Shown here one piece after another: positions 35,182 through 42,806 of a stretch of 64,000 bases of DNA. Every line of letters starts with the position of its first letter. Within the stretch, counting starts at the first letter, position 1. Below the pieces are notes generated by a model. It was given only the letters and a program-made list of their open reading frames with translations, made no database searches and was not told the origin of the DNA. The stretch comes from Catellatospora tritici (GTDB lineage: Bacteria; Actinomycetota; Actinomycetes; Mycobacteriales; Micromonosporaceae): the NCBI RefSeq assembly GCF_019083965.1, contig NZ_JAHRCY010000027.1, positions 1 to 64,000 of the forward strand. The letters run 5' to 3'. The translations under genes were made by a program, and so were the position numbers.

Positions 35182-37665
35182 ATGACGCAGCGCAGCCTCA
35201 CCCATGCCGAAGCCGTCTCACGCGCCGCTACCGTGCGGCAGCTGTCGTACGGGCTCGAAGTCGACCTCACTACCGGTGAGGAGACCTTCCGCAGCGTGAC
35301 CACCGTCCGCTTCGACGCCATCCCTGGCGCCACCACCTTCCTCGAGGCGCGGCCGGAGCGCCTGCTGTCGGCGACGCTCAACGGCGTGCCGCTGCCCGAG
35401 TCGGCCTTCGCCGACGGGCGGCTGGCCCTGGACGGGCTGGCCGCGAGCAACACCGTCGAGGTGACCGCCGAGTACGCCTACACCCGCACCAGCGAGGGCA
35501 TGCACCGCTTCGTGGACCCGGCCGACGGCCTGGTCTACACGTACGCGCAGCCCTCGATCACCGACGCGCCCCGGTTCATGGCCTGCTTCGACCAGCCCGA
35601 CCTGAAGGCGCCGGTGACCCTGTCCGTCACCGCTGACCCGTCCTGGCTGGTGCGCGCCAACGGCGAGGGCACCCAGACCGCCCCGGGCCGGTGGGAGTTC
35701 GCCGTCACCAAGCCGGTCGCCACCTACCTGATCACGCTGGTGGCCGGGCCGTACGTGCAGGTGGACGACCACCACGACGGCATCGACATGGCGATCGTGG
35801 CGCGCGCGAGCTACGCGGAGATCCTGCATCGCGACGCCCCCGAGATCTTCATGCTGACCAAGGCGTTCCTGGACCGCTACCACGAGCTGTTCGGCGTGCG
35901 CTACCCGTTCGGCAAGTACGACCAGGCGTTCGTGCCCGAGTTCAGCTGGGGGGCGATGGAGTTCCCCGGCCTGGTCGTGTTCCGCGACGAGCTGCTGTTC
36001 CGCGCCGCCGTCACCGACACCGAGCGGCTGGAGCGGGCCGCCATCATCGCGCACGAGATGGCGCACATGTGGTTCGGTGACCTGGTCACCATGCGTTGGT
36101 GGGACGACCTGTGGCTGAACGAGTCGTTCGCCACGTACATGGGCTACCGGCTGGTGGCCGAGGTGACGCCGTGGCCGCAGTCGTGGACCCGGTTCGGCGT
36201 CGGTCGCAAATCCTGGGGGTACGCCGCCGACCAGCGCCCCTCGACGCACCCGATCGCACCGACCGAGGTCGTCGACACCGACGCGGCGTTCGCCAACTTC
36301 GACGGCATCTCCTACGCCAAGGGCTGCTCGGCACTGCGGCAGCTGGTGGCGTGGATCGGGGACGAGGCGTTCCTGTCCGGGCTGCGGGCGTACTTCGACA
36401 AGCACGCCTGGGGCAACGCCACCCTGGCCGACCTGCTCGACGCGCTGTCGCAGGCCAGCGGCCGGGACCTGCAGGCGTGGGCGCGCGACTGGCTGCGCAC
36501 CCCGCAGGTGAACACACTGCGCCCGGAGATCACCTGGGCGGCGGACGGGTCGTATGAGTCGGTCGCGGTGGTGCAGACCGCGCCGTCGGCGTACCCGGTG
36601 CTGCGCCCGCACCGCATCGGCCTGGGCTGGTTCGACGAGCAGGGGCAGTGGCAGCGCACCGAGATCGAGGTGTCGGGCGAGGTGACGCCGGTGCCGCTGC
36701 TGTCCGGCGTACGCGGAAAGGGTCTGCTGCTCAACGACGGCGACCTCACCTTCGCCAAGATCCGGGTGGACGACCGGACCCGGCCGGAGCTGGCGAGCCT
36801 GCTCGCCGCGCAGCCGGACTCGCTGACCCGCGCCCTGCTGTGGAACAGCGCCTGGGACGCCACCCGCGACGCCGAGTGGCCCGCGCTGGAGTTCGTGCGG
36901 CTGGCCGCCGAGGTGCTGCCCGGCGAGCCCGACGTGACCCTGGCCGAGTCGGTGTTCGCGCTGGCCCGCCTGGCGGTCAACACGTACCTGCCGGGCGCGT
37001 TGCGCGAGCAGGGCCGGGCCGCGTTGGCCGCGGCGGCGCGCACGCTGCTGGAGACCGCCGATGCGGGCAGCAGCCGCCAGCTCGTCGGCGCGCGGTCGCT
37101 GACCGCGCTGGCGGGCCCCGGCGAGCGCGAGCTGCTGCGCGGCTGGCTCGGCGGCATTGGGGTGCCCGAGGGTCTGGCCGTCGACAGCGAGCTGCGCTGG
37201 TCGGTGCTGAACCGGCTGTCGGTGCTCGGTGACGTGTCCGAGGCGGAGATCGACGCCGAGCTGGCCCGTGACACCAGCGCCCGCGGCGAGCAGGAGGCGG
37301 TGCGCGCCCGCGCGTCGCGTCCGGATCCGCAGGCCAAGGCGTGGGCGTTCGACCTGGTCGTCACCGAGCAGGGCCGGTCCAACCGGATCTGCATCGCGGC
37401 GGGGCAGGGACTGTGGCAGCCCGAGCACGCGGAGCTGACCGAGCCGTACGTGGCGCGCTTCTTCGCCGAGCTGCCCGCCTCGACCGGCCGCTCCGGCGAC
37501 ATGCTGGGCCACCTGGCCTCGGCCGCCTACCCGGGCTACGCCGTGTCGCCCGTGACGCTGGCCGCCGCCGAGCAGGCGCTGGCCGGGACGATGCACCCGC
37601 TGGTGCGCCGGGCGCTGGCCGACGCCACCGACGATCTGGCGCGGGCGTTGCGGGCGAGGGGCTGA
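35182..37665 (+). CDS. pepN: Aminopeptidase N (M1 family)
   Basis: An 827-aa zinc metallopeptidase that removes N-terminal residues from peptides in the cytoplasm. The zinc site is HEMAHMWFGD (HEXXH) with the downstream glutamate in WLNESFATYMG. The exopeptidase motif GAMEN reads GAMEF here (FSWGAMEFPG). The C-terminal ~400 residues are the ERAP1-like helical domain. The ATG at 35182 is chosen because AGGCAGGA stands upstream; an ATG at 35173 is possible. It is divergent from the trpS leader across ~80 bases. Confidence 0.94.
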   Translation: MTQRSLTHAEAVSRAATVRQLSYGLEVDLTTGEETFRSVTTVRFDAIPGATTFLEARPERLLSATLNGVPLPESAFADGRLALDGLAASNTVEVTAEYAYTRTSEGMHRFVDPADGLVYTYAQPSITDAPRFMACFDQPDLKAPVTLSVTADPSWLVRANGEGTQTAPGRWEFAVTKPVATYLITLVAGPYVQVDDHHDGIDMAIVARASYAEILHRDAPEIFMLTKAFLDRYHELFGVRYPFGKYDQAFVPEFSWGAMEFPGLVVFRDELLFRAAVTDTERLERAAIIAHEMAHMWFGDLVTMRWWDDLWLNESFATYMGYRLVAEVTPWPQSWTRFGVGRKSWGYAADQRPSTHPIAPTEVVDTDAAFANFDGISYAKGCSALRQLVAWIGDEAFLSGLRAYFDKHAWGNATLADLLDALSQASGRDLQAWARDWLRTPQVNTLRPEITWAADGSYESVAVVQTAPSAYPVLRPHRIGLGWFDEQGQWQRTEIEVSGEVTPVPLLSGVRGKGLLLNDGDLTFAKIRVDDRTRPELASLLAAQPDSLTRALLWNSAWDATRDAEWPALEFVRLAAEVLPGEPDVTLAESVFALARLAVNTYLPGALREQGRAALAAAARTLLETADAGSSRQLVGARSLTALAGPGERELLRGWLGGIGVPEGLAVDSELRWSVLNRLSVLGDVSEAEIDAELARDTSARGEQEAVRARASRPDPQAKAWAFDLVVTEQGRSNRICIAAGQGLWQPEHAELTEPYVARFFAELPASTGRSGDMLGHLASAAYPGYAVSPVTLAAAEQALAGTMHPLVRRALADATDDLARALRARG

Positions 37666-37680
37666 CGTACCTTGGAGGGC

Positions 37681-38265
37681 GTGGCGAGTCGTATCGGGAT
37701 CATGGGCGGGACGTTCGATCCCATCCATCACGGACACCTCGTGGCAGCCAGCGAGGTGGCCGACCGCTACGCCCTCGATGAGGTCGTGTTCGTGCCGACC
37801 GGGGAGCCGTGGCAGAAGTCCGGCAACCCGGTCACGCCGGCGGAGGACCGCTACCTGATGACGGTCATCGCGACCGCGTCGAACCCGCGGTTCTCCGTCA
37901 GCCGGGTCGACGTGGACCGGGACGGCCCGACCTACACCGTGGACACGCTGCGGGAACTGCGCGCGCAGTACGGTGAGAAGACCGAGCTGTTCTTCATCAC
38001 CGGTGCCGACGCGCTCTCCAAGATCCTCTCTTGGAAGGACGCGGAGCAGCTGTTCGAGCTGGCCCACTTCGTCGGCGTGACCCGGCCCGGGTTCGACCTC
38101 ACGGTGGGCCACCTGCCCGCCGACGTGGTGAGCCTGGTCCAGGTACCCGCGATGGCGATCTCGTCCACCGACTGCCGCCGCCGCGTCGCCGCGGGCCAGC
38201 CCGTCTGGTATCTGGTACCGGACGGGGTAGTGCAATACATCACAAAACGCCGCCTTTACCGCTGA
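37681..38265 (+). CDS. nadD: Nicotinate-nucleotide adenylyltransferase
   Basis: Forms deamido-NAD from nicotinate mononucleotide and ATP. The 194-aa product carries the nucleotidyltransferase motif GGTFDPIHHGHL (about residues 8-19) and the C-terminal ISSTDCRRR. GTG at 37681 with GGAGGG 3-8 bases upstream. In this lineage nadD precedes rsfS, as here; pepN lies just before it in place of the proBA pair seen in many relatives. Confidence 0.96.
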   Translation: MASRIGIMGGTFDPIHHGHLVAASEVADRYALDEVVFVPTGEPWQKSGNPVTPAEDRYLMTVIATASNPRFSVSRVDVDRDGPTYTVDTLRELRAQYGEKTELFFITGADALSKILSWKDAEQLFELAHFVGVTRPGFDLTVGHLPADVVSLVQVPAMAISSTDCRRRVAAGQPVWYLVPDGVVQYITKRRLYR

Positions 38266-38385
38266 TCGTCGGTGGGCTGGCGCACCTCGTCGCAATCTCG
38301 GCGGCGTCTTCACCCGCGCCTGTGAGACTCTTGATGCTGAACCTGGACGCGTACCGGCGCCAGGCAGCCGAACGAGAGGACCAAG

Positions 38386-38775
38386 GTGCCCGCAACCGAG
38401 CGTGCCGTCGAGATGGCGCTGGCCGCGGCGCAGGCCGCCGCCGACAAGAAGGCCGAGGACATCGTCCTGCTGGACGTGGGCGACCAGCTCGTCATCACCG
38501 ACGTCTTCGTGGTCGCTTCCGCCTCCAACGAACGCCAGGTGCTCGCCATCGTCGACGCCATCGAGGATGCCCTGCTCCAGCTGCCCGAGAAGGCCAAGCC
38601 CGTGCGCCGCGAGGGTGAGCGCACCGGCCGCTGGGTGCTGCTGGACTTCAACGACATCGTGGTGCACGTGCAGCACAGCGAGGAGCGCGAGTTCTACGCG
38701 CTGGACCGGTTGTGGAAGGACTGCGCCCGCATCGAGTTCGTCGACCGCCACCTGGCGGCCCAGGACGCCGCGTGA
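38386..38775 (+). CDS. rsfS: Ribosome silencing factor RsfS
   Basis: A 129-aa protein that binds uL14 and blocks subunit joining when nutrients are low. The family pattern is complete: EDIVLLDVGDQLVITDVFVVASASNERQV, then EGERTGRWVLLDFNDIVVHVQHSEEREFYALDRLW. GTG start. Its stop overlaps the GTG of the phosphatase gene (GTGA). The 120 bases between nadD and rsfS hold no recognisable feature. Confidence 0.96.
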   Translation: MPATERAVEMALAAAQAAADKKAEDIVLLDVGDQLVITDVFVVASASNERQVLAIVDAIEDALLQLPEKAKPVRREGERTGRWVLLDFNDIVVHVQHSEEREFYALDRLWKDCARIEFVDRHLAAQDAA

Positions 38776-39401
38776 GCAACGAGCGCGGCCCGGAGCACGG
38801 CCTCACCCGGATCATCCTCTGGCGCCACGGCAACACGAACTACAACGCCGAGGGCCGGGTGCAGGGGCAGCACGACGCGCCGCTCAACGACAAGGGGCGG
38901 GCGCAGGCCGCCGCGGCGGCCCCGGCGCTGGCCCGCCGCAACCCGATCCGGCTGGTCACCAGCGACCTCAGTCGCGCCGCGCACACCGCGGCCGCGCTGG
39001 CGGAGCTGACCGGCCTGGTGCCCGAGCGCGACTCGCGACTGCGCGAACGCGGCTTCGGTCAGTGGGAGAACCTGCTCATGACCGAGGTCAGGGAACGGTT
39101 CCCGAACTCGTGGCAGGGCTGGCGCGACGCTGTCGACGAGCCGGGTGACGGGGTCGAGCCGCTGGCCGACCTGGGCAAGCGGGTCGTCGAGGTCATCCGG
39201 CAGGCCGCCGAGGCGGCACCGGGCGCGACCACGGTGCTCGCCTCGCACGGCGCCGCCATCAAGTACGGCACCGCCACGCTGCTGGGCTGGCCGTACGAGA
39301 CGCTGCCCACGATCATGCCGCTGCAGAACTGCCACTGGGTCGACCTGACCCACTCCACCGAGCACGGGTGGCGGATGTCGGCCTACAACGTGGGCGTCTG
39401 A
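38772..39401 (+). CDS. Histidine phosphatase family protein
   Basis: A 209-aa phosphoglycerate-mutase-like phosphatase. The catalytic RHG motif is LWRHGNTNYN (about residues 17-26), the second Arg is in TSDLSRAAHTA, and the second histidine in LASHGAAI. Downstream of rsfS in actinobacteria this gene is often annotated as glucosyl-3-phosphoglycerate phosphatase (GpgP-like); the precise substrate cannot be settled from sequence. GTG start overlapping the rsfS stop. Confidence 0.92.
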   Translation: MSNERGPEHGLTRIILWRHGNTNYNAEGRVQGQHDAPLNDKGRAQAAAAAPALARRNPIRLVTSDLSRAAHTAAALAELTGLVPERDSRLRERGFGQWENLLMTEVRERFPNSWQGWRDAVDEPGDGVEPLADLGKRVVEVIRQAAEAAPGATTVLASHGAAIKYGTATLLGWPYETLPTIMPLQNCHWVDLTHSTEHGWRMSAYNVGV

Positions 39402-39447
39402 GCAGCGCTCGCGCAACTTGTGCCGGGCCGGTAACGTCCCACCTGAC

Positions 39448-39867
39448 ATGACGACGCGAAAGCACCTGACGCACGCACTGCTGGCCGTGACGCTCCTGGG
39501 CGGCCTGCTGGCCGGCTGTGCGCGCACCGACACCGGCGAGCCGAACGGCACGCCCAGTGGGGAGGTCGGCGTGACCGGCGTACCGTCGCCCGGCGCGAGC
39601 GCACCCAAGCCGCCCAAGGGCGGTCCGAGCATCCCGCCGCCCGCCAAGGACGAGATCACCGTCTCCGGCACGGTCGAGCGGGTCGAGCTGGAGGGCGGCT
39701 GCACGGTGCTGCGTACGCCCGGCCGGACCTACCAGCTCATGGGCGGAGACAAGGACGTGGTCAAGCCCGGGGCGCAGCTCATGGTCACCGGACGGATCCG
39801 CACCGACATCGCGACCATCTGCCAGATGGGGCCCGTGCTCGAGGTCATCTCGGCACGGCCGTCGTGA
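39448..39867 (+). CDS. Small lipoprotein (139 aa)
   Basis: A lipoprotein with signal MTTRKHLTHALLAVTLLGGLLAGC and lipobox LLAGC. A Pro/Gly-rich linker (SAPKPPKGGPSIPPPAK) follows, then an ~70-residue β-rich domain (EITVSGTVERVELEGGCTVLRTPGRTYQLMG, PGAQLMVTGRI) that looks like a small OB-type fold. The ATG at 39448 is preferred because it begins the signal peptide. Function unknown. Confidence 0.82.
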   Translation: MTTRKHLTHALLAVTLLGGLLAGCARTDTGEPNGTPSGEVGVTGVPSPGASAPKPPKGGPSIPPPAKDEITVSGTVERVELEGGCTVLRTPGRTYQLMGGDKDVVKPGAQLMVTGRIRTDIATICQMGPVLEVISARPS

Positions 39868-39884
39868 CAGGCTAACGTGCGCGC

Positions 39885-40757
39885 ATGGCCGTAGCCGTCG
39901 TCACCGACTCCACCGCGTACCTGCCCGCCGCCATCGGCGACGGGACGCTCACCGTGGTGCCCCTGCACATCGTGCTCGGCGGGGTCTCCGGCCGGGAGGG
40001 CCTCGACGTCAGCCCGGCCGAGGTCGCCGTGGCGCTGACCGCGCGCCGGGTCTCGGTCACCACCTCCCAGCCCACCCCGGCCGAGTTCAAGCAGGTGTAC
40101 GACCAGCTGTTCGCCGCCGGTGCCGACGGCGTCGTCTCGGTGCACCTGGCCGGGGCGTTGTCGGGCACGCTCGGCTCGGCCGCGATCGCGGCCAAGCAGG
40201 CGGACGGTCCGGTCGAGGTGGTCGACTCCTGCTCGGCGGCGATGGGCGTGGGCTTCCCGGCCCTGGCCGCGGCGCGGGCGGCGGCAGAGGGCAAAGACCT
40301 CAAGGGGGTACGCGAGGCGGCCCTGGCCACCATCAGCCGCACCTCCACCTTCTTCTACGTCGACACGCTGGAGCATCTGCGCCGGGGCGGCCGCATCAAC
40401 GCCGCGTCCGCGCTGGTCGGCACGGCGCTGGCGGTCAAGCCGCTGCTGGAGGTCTCGGCCGGCGGCATCTCCATGCGCGACAAGGTGCGCACCGCCGCCC
40501 GCGCGCTGGACCGGCTGGTCGCGCTCGCGGTGCAGGCGGCCGGGGACGGCCCGGTCGAGGTCGCGGTGCACCATCTGGCCGCCGCCGAGCGAGCCGGTTC
40601 GGTCGCGGCGGCGCTGCAGGAACGCCTCGGCGACCGGCTGTGCGAGCTCTACACCAGCGAGGTCGGCGCGGTGGTGGCCGCGCACGTCGGCCCGGGTCTG
40701 GCCGGGATCGTGGTGCACCGCCTCCCGGAACCGGACCAGTCGCTGCTGCCCGGCTGA
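39885..40757 (+). CDS. DegV family fatty-acid-binding protein
   Basis: A 290-aa protein of the DegV/FakB family. These bind a fatty acid and, in Firmicutes, present it to the FakA kinase. The start VAVVTDSTAYLP, then TTSQPTPAEF, SVHLAGALSGTLGSA and YVDTLEHLRRGGRIN all match. No fakA partner is in the window. ATG start. The gene is followed by a GGGCCC-type hairpin, and in related genomes often by comEA; here about 8.4 kb of accessory DNA separates them. Confidence 0.93.
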   Translation: MAVAVVTDSTAYLPAAIGDGTLTVVPLHIVLGGVSGREGLDVSPAEVAVALTARRVSVTTSQPTPAEFKQVYDQLFAAGADGVVSVHLAGALSGTLGSAAIAAKQADGPVEVVDSCSAAMGVGFPALAAARAAAEGKDLKGVREAALATISRTSTFFYVDTLEHLRRGGRINAASALVGTALAVKPLLEVSAGGISMRDKVRTAARALDRLVALAVQAAGDGPVEVAVHHLAAAERAGSVAAALQERLGDRLCELYTSEVGAVVAAHVGPGLAGIVVHRLPEPDQSLLPG

Positions 40758-40770
40758 GCGCCGCCGTCAA

Positions 40771-40846
40771 GAAGGGGCCCTTCTTCGTCGGAAGCGAGCA
40801 GAACTTCTGCTCGTCTCGCTGACGCGAGCCGACGAAGGGGCCCTTC
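40771..40846 (+). terminator. GGGCCC-type hairpin, copy 2 (after degV)
   Basis: GAAGGGGCCCTTCTTCGTCGG at its 5' side pairs with CCGACGAAGGGGCCCTTC at 40829-40846. An inner stem, GAGCAGAA-CTTCTGCTC, lies within the loop. A short T-rich tail (CCGTTT) follows. It resembles the hairpin after obg and marks the left edge of the accessory block. Confidence 0.8.
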
Positions 40847-40905
40847 CGTTTCTCGCCGCTGACTGCGGTGGCGGGATGGCGGGGTGGTGACGATACTCAG
40901 CGTTC

Positions 40906-41844
40906 ATGGAGAAGGCTCGACCGGACTCGGTCGGCCGGGACCTGGCGCACGCGCTGCGTACCGGCCCGTTCTCCGCCGTGCTCCACCTGGCCATCGAAGA
41001 CCGGGGAATGCGGTTGGAGGAGATCCAGGAGCGGCTGGCCGCTGCCGGGATCACAGTCAGCACCACCACGTTGAGCTACTGGCGCCGGGGCCGCAGCCGC
41101 CCCGAGCGCCCCGAATCGATGAAGGCGGTCCGGCTGCTGGAGCAGATCCTGTCGCTGCCCGCCGAATCGCTGATCGCCCAGCTCGGGCCGCGCCGTCCGC
41201 GCGGGCGCTGGCTGGGCCAGCCACCCGGGACCATCGACATCGACCGGCTGTTCACCGACTCGACCAGCGTCGCCAAGATGATCGGCGAGCTGGATCGCTG
41301 GCTCTACCACGAGCTGAGCCGGCTCAGCCTGCACGACGTGTACCAGGTCGGGGCGCAGCGGCAGGAGATCAGCCTCAGCTGCCGCCAGGTGCTGCGGGCC
41401 AATGTGGACCGGGTGTCGCGCACGGTCGGCATCTTCCGCACCGACGACCTGGGCGCCCCGGTGCAGATCAACGCGCTGCGCAACTGCCGCCTGGGCCGGG
41501 TGCGCACCGATCCGGACAGCGGCGTGTGCGCCGCCGAGATCATCTTCGACCGGATGCTGTCGCAGGGCGACACGGTGGTGCTGGAGTACGAGTTCCTGAG
41601 CAGCTCCGCCGCGCCGACCGACATCTACTACCGGGGCTTCTCGGTGCCGGTCGGGGAGTACCTGCTGCAGTTGCAGTTCCACCGCGACGCGGTGCCGGCC
41701 CGGTGCTACAGGTTCGAGCGGCGCGGCGTGAACGCGCCGGACCAGGGCGTACGCGAGGTGTGGATCGGCTCGACGCACGGGGCCCATCTGATCGGATCGG
41801 ACGTGCCGCCGGGCATCGTGGGCATGCGCTGGGAGTGGGACTAG
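40906..41844 (+). CDS. XRE-like helix-turn-helix regulator
   Basis: A 312-aa protein. Residues ~35-90 form a lambda-repressor-like DNA-binding domain (RLEEIQERLAAAGITVSTTTLSYWRRGRSRPERPESMKAVRLLEQIL). The rest is a ~200-residue β-rich domain with no known motif (VSRTVGIFRTDDLGAPVQINALRNCRLG), perhaps a ligand sensor. ATG start. Its TAG stop is part of the CTAG target duplicated by the IS element inserted immediately downstream, so the coding region is intact but its 3' end is now separated from its terminator. Confidence 0.85.
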   Translation: MEKARPDSVGRDLAHALRTGPFSAVLHLAIEDRGMRLEEIQERLAAAGITVSTTTLSYWRRGRSRPERPESMKAVRLLEQILSLPAESLIAQLGPRRPRGRWLGQPPGTIDIDRLFTDSTSVAKMIGELDRWLYHELSRLSLHDVYQVGAQRQEISLSCRQVLRANVDRVSRTVGIFRTDDLGAPVQINALRNCRLGRVRTDPDSGVCAAEIIFDRMLSQGDTVVLEYEFLSSSAAPTDIYYRGFSVPVGEYLLQLQFHRDAVPARCYRFERRGVNAPDQGVREVWIGSTHGAHLIGSDVPPGIVGMRWEWD

Positions 41845-42756
41845 GCCGTGTCGTCAAAGGGGTCAGATCCACTGGAGTAGCGCGGCGATGGTGATGGTCG
41901 CCTGGTAGGAGGTACGGGTCTTGTCGTACCGGGTGGCCACGCCTCTGGCCTGTTTCAGCTGGTTGAAGCAGCGCTCGACGACGTTGCGGCGCCGGTAGAC
42001 CTGCCGGTCGAACACCGGTGGCCGTCCACCCCGCTGCCCGCGCCGGGTGCGGTTGGCCTGCTGGTCGCTGCGTTCGGGGATCGTGTGCCCGATGCCGCGC
42101 CGACGCAGGTACGCCCGCACCGCCTTCGACGAATAGCCCTTGTCCGCGATGACGTGATCCGGACGGGCCCGGGGCCGGCCCGGTCCGAGCCGGGGTATCC
42201 GGATCGCGGCCATCAGCGGCTCGAACGCGGTGAAGTCGTTGACCTGCCCGCCGGTGAGCACGAACGCCAGGACCCGGCCACGACCGTCGCACGCGGCATG
42301 GATCTTCGTGGTCAGACCGCCTCGCGATCGTCCGAGGGCGTGATCCGATTCGCCGGTTTCCGATCGCCCCTTTTGGCACCCGCGGCATGCTGATGAGCGC
42401 GTACGACTGTGGAGTCCACCGACACCAACCAGTCGACGTCACCGGCCGCACCCGCACGGGCCTGGACCCCGGCCAGCATCGCGGTGAACGTCCCATCCAG
42501 TGCCCACCTGCGGAAACGGGTGTAGACCGACCCCCACGACCCGTACCGTTCCGGCAGGTCCCGCCACGGCACCCCCGACCGGATCTTCCACGCCACCGCG
42601 TTGAGCACACGACGGTCGTCCGACCGCGGCCTGCCACCGGTCACCACCGGCGGCAGGAACGGCTCCAACGCAGCCCACTCGACATCAGACAACTCATGAC
42701 GACGCACCACGCCAAACATCATCCACGCATGTCAAACCTTTGACGACACGGCCTAG
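41841..42756 (-). mobile_element. IS5-family insertion sequence with target duplication
   Basis: A complete 908-bp element at 41845-42752. Terminal inverted repeats are GCCGTGTCGTCAAAGG at the left and its perfect complement at the right (16 bp). The 4-base direct repeat CTAG flanks it at 41841-41844 and 42753-42756. It carries one transposase in two frames on the minus strand. It sits between the stop codon of the XRE-like gene and the shared terminator with the convergent subtilase gene. Ends, frame and DDE residues are all intact, so it may be active. Confidence 0.95.
41863..42722 (-). CDS. IS5-family transposase, two frames joined by -1 frameshift
   Basis: DDE transposase encoded in two overlapping parts. 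ORFA (42722 down to 42312) holds the helix-turn-helix/DUF4096-like region (RRHELSDVEWAALEPFLPP) and the first Asp (WLVSVDSTVVRAHQ). The second frame, with the second Asp (VIADKGYSSKAVRAYL) and Glu (RRNVVERCFNQLKQARG), ends at 41863. The sequence GCCAAAAGG at 42371-42379 gives an A-AAA-G slip site; a -1 shift yields the conserved GESDHALGRSRGGLTTKI. This is the pattern of the IS427 group, so the frameshift is probably programmed, not decay. Confidence 0.9.
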
Positions 42757-42788
42757 CGGTCGGGCGTCCTCGTGAGACGCCCGACCGC
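42756..42788. terminator. Bidirectional terminator at the IS edge
   Basis: A perfect 13-bp stem, GCGGTCGGGCGTC against GACGCCCGACCGC, with a 7-base loop. It originally served both the XRE-like gene (+) and the subtilase gene (-); the IS inserted at its base. Confidence 0.85.
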
Positions 42789-42806
42789 CACCCTCCCCCC
42801 GGTTTG

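Noticed and set aside
35218..38751. Reading frame of over 1,100 codons antisense to pepN-nadD-rsfS
   Set aside because: It mirrors three well-supported genes and its composition is typical shadow sequence.
41863..42722. Transposase as a degraded pseudogene
   Set aside because: The two frames join at an A-AAA-G slip site typical of the IS427 group, and all three acidic residues are present, so a programmed frameshift is more likely than decay.
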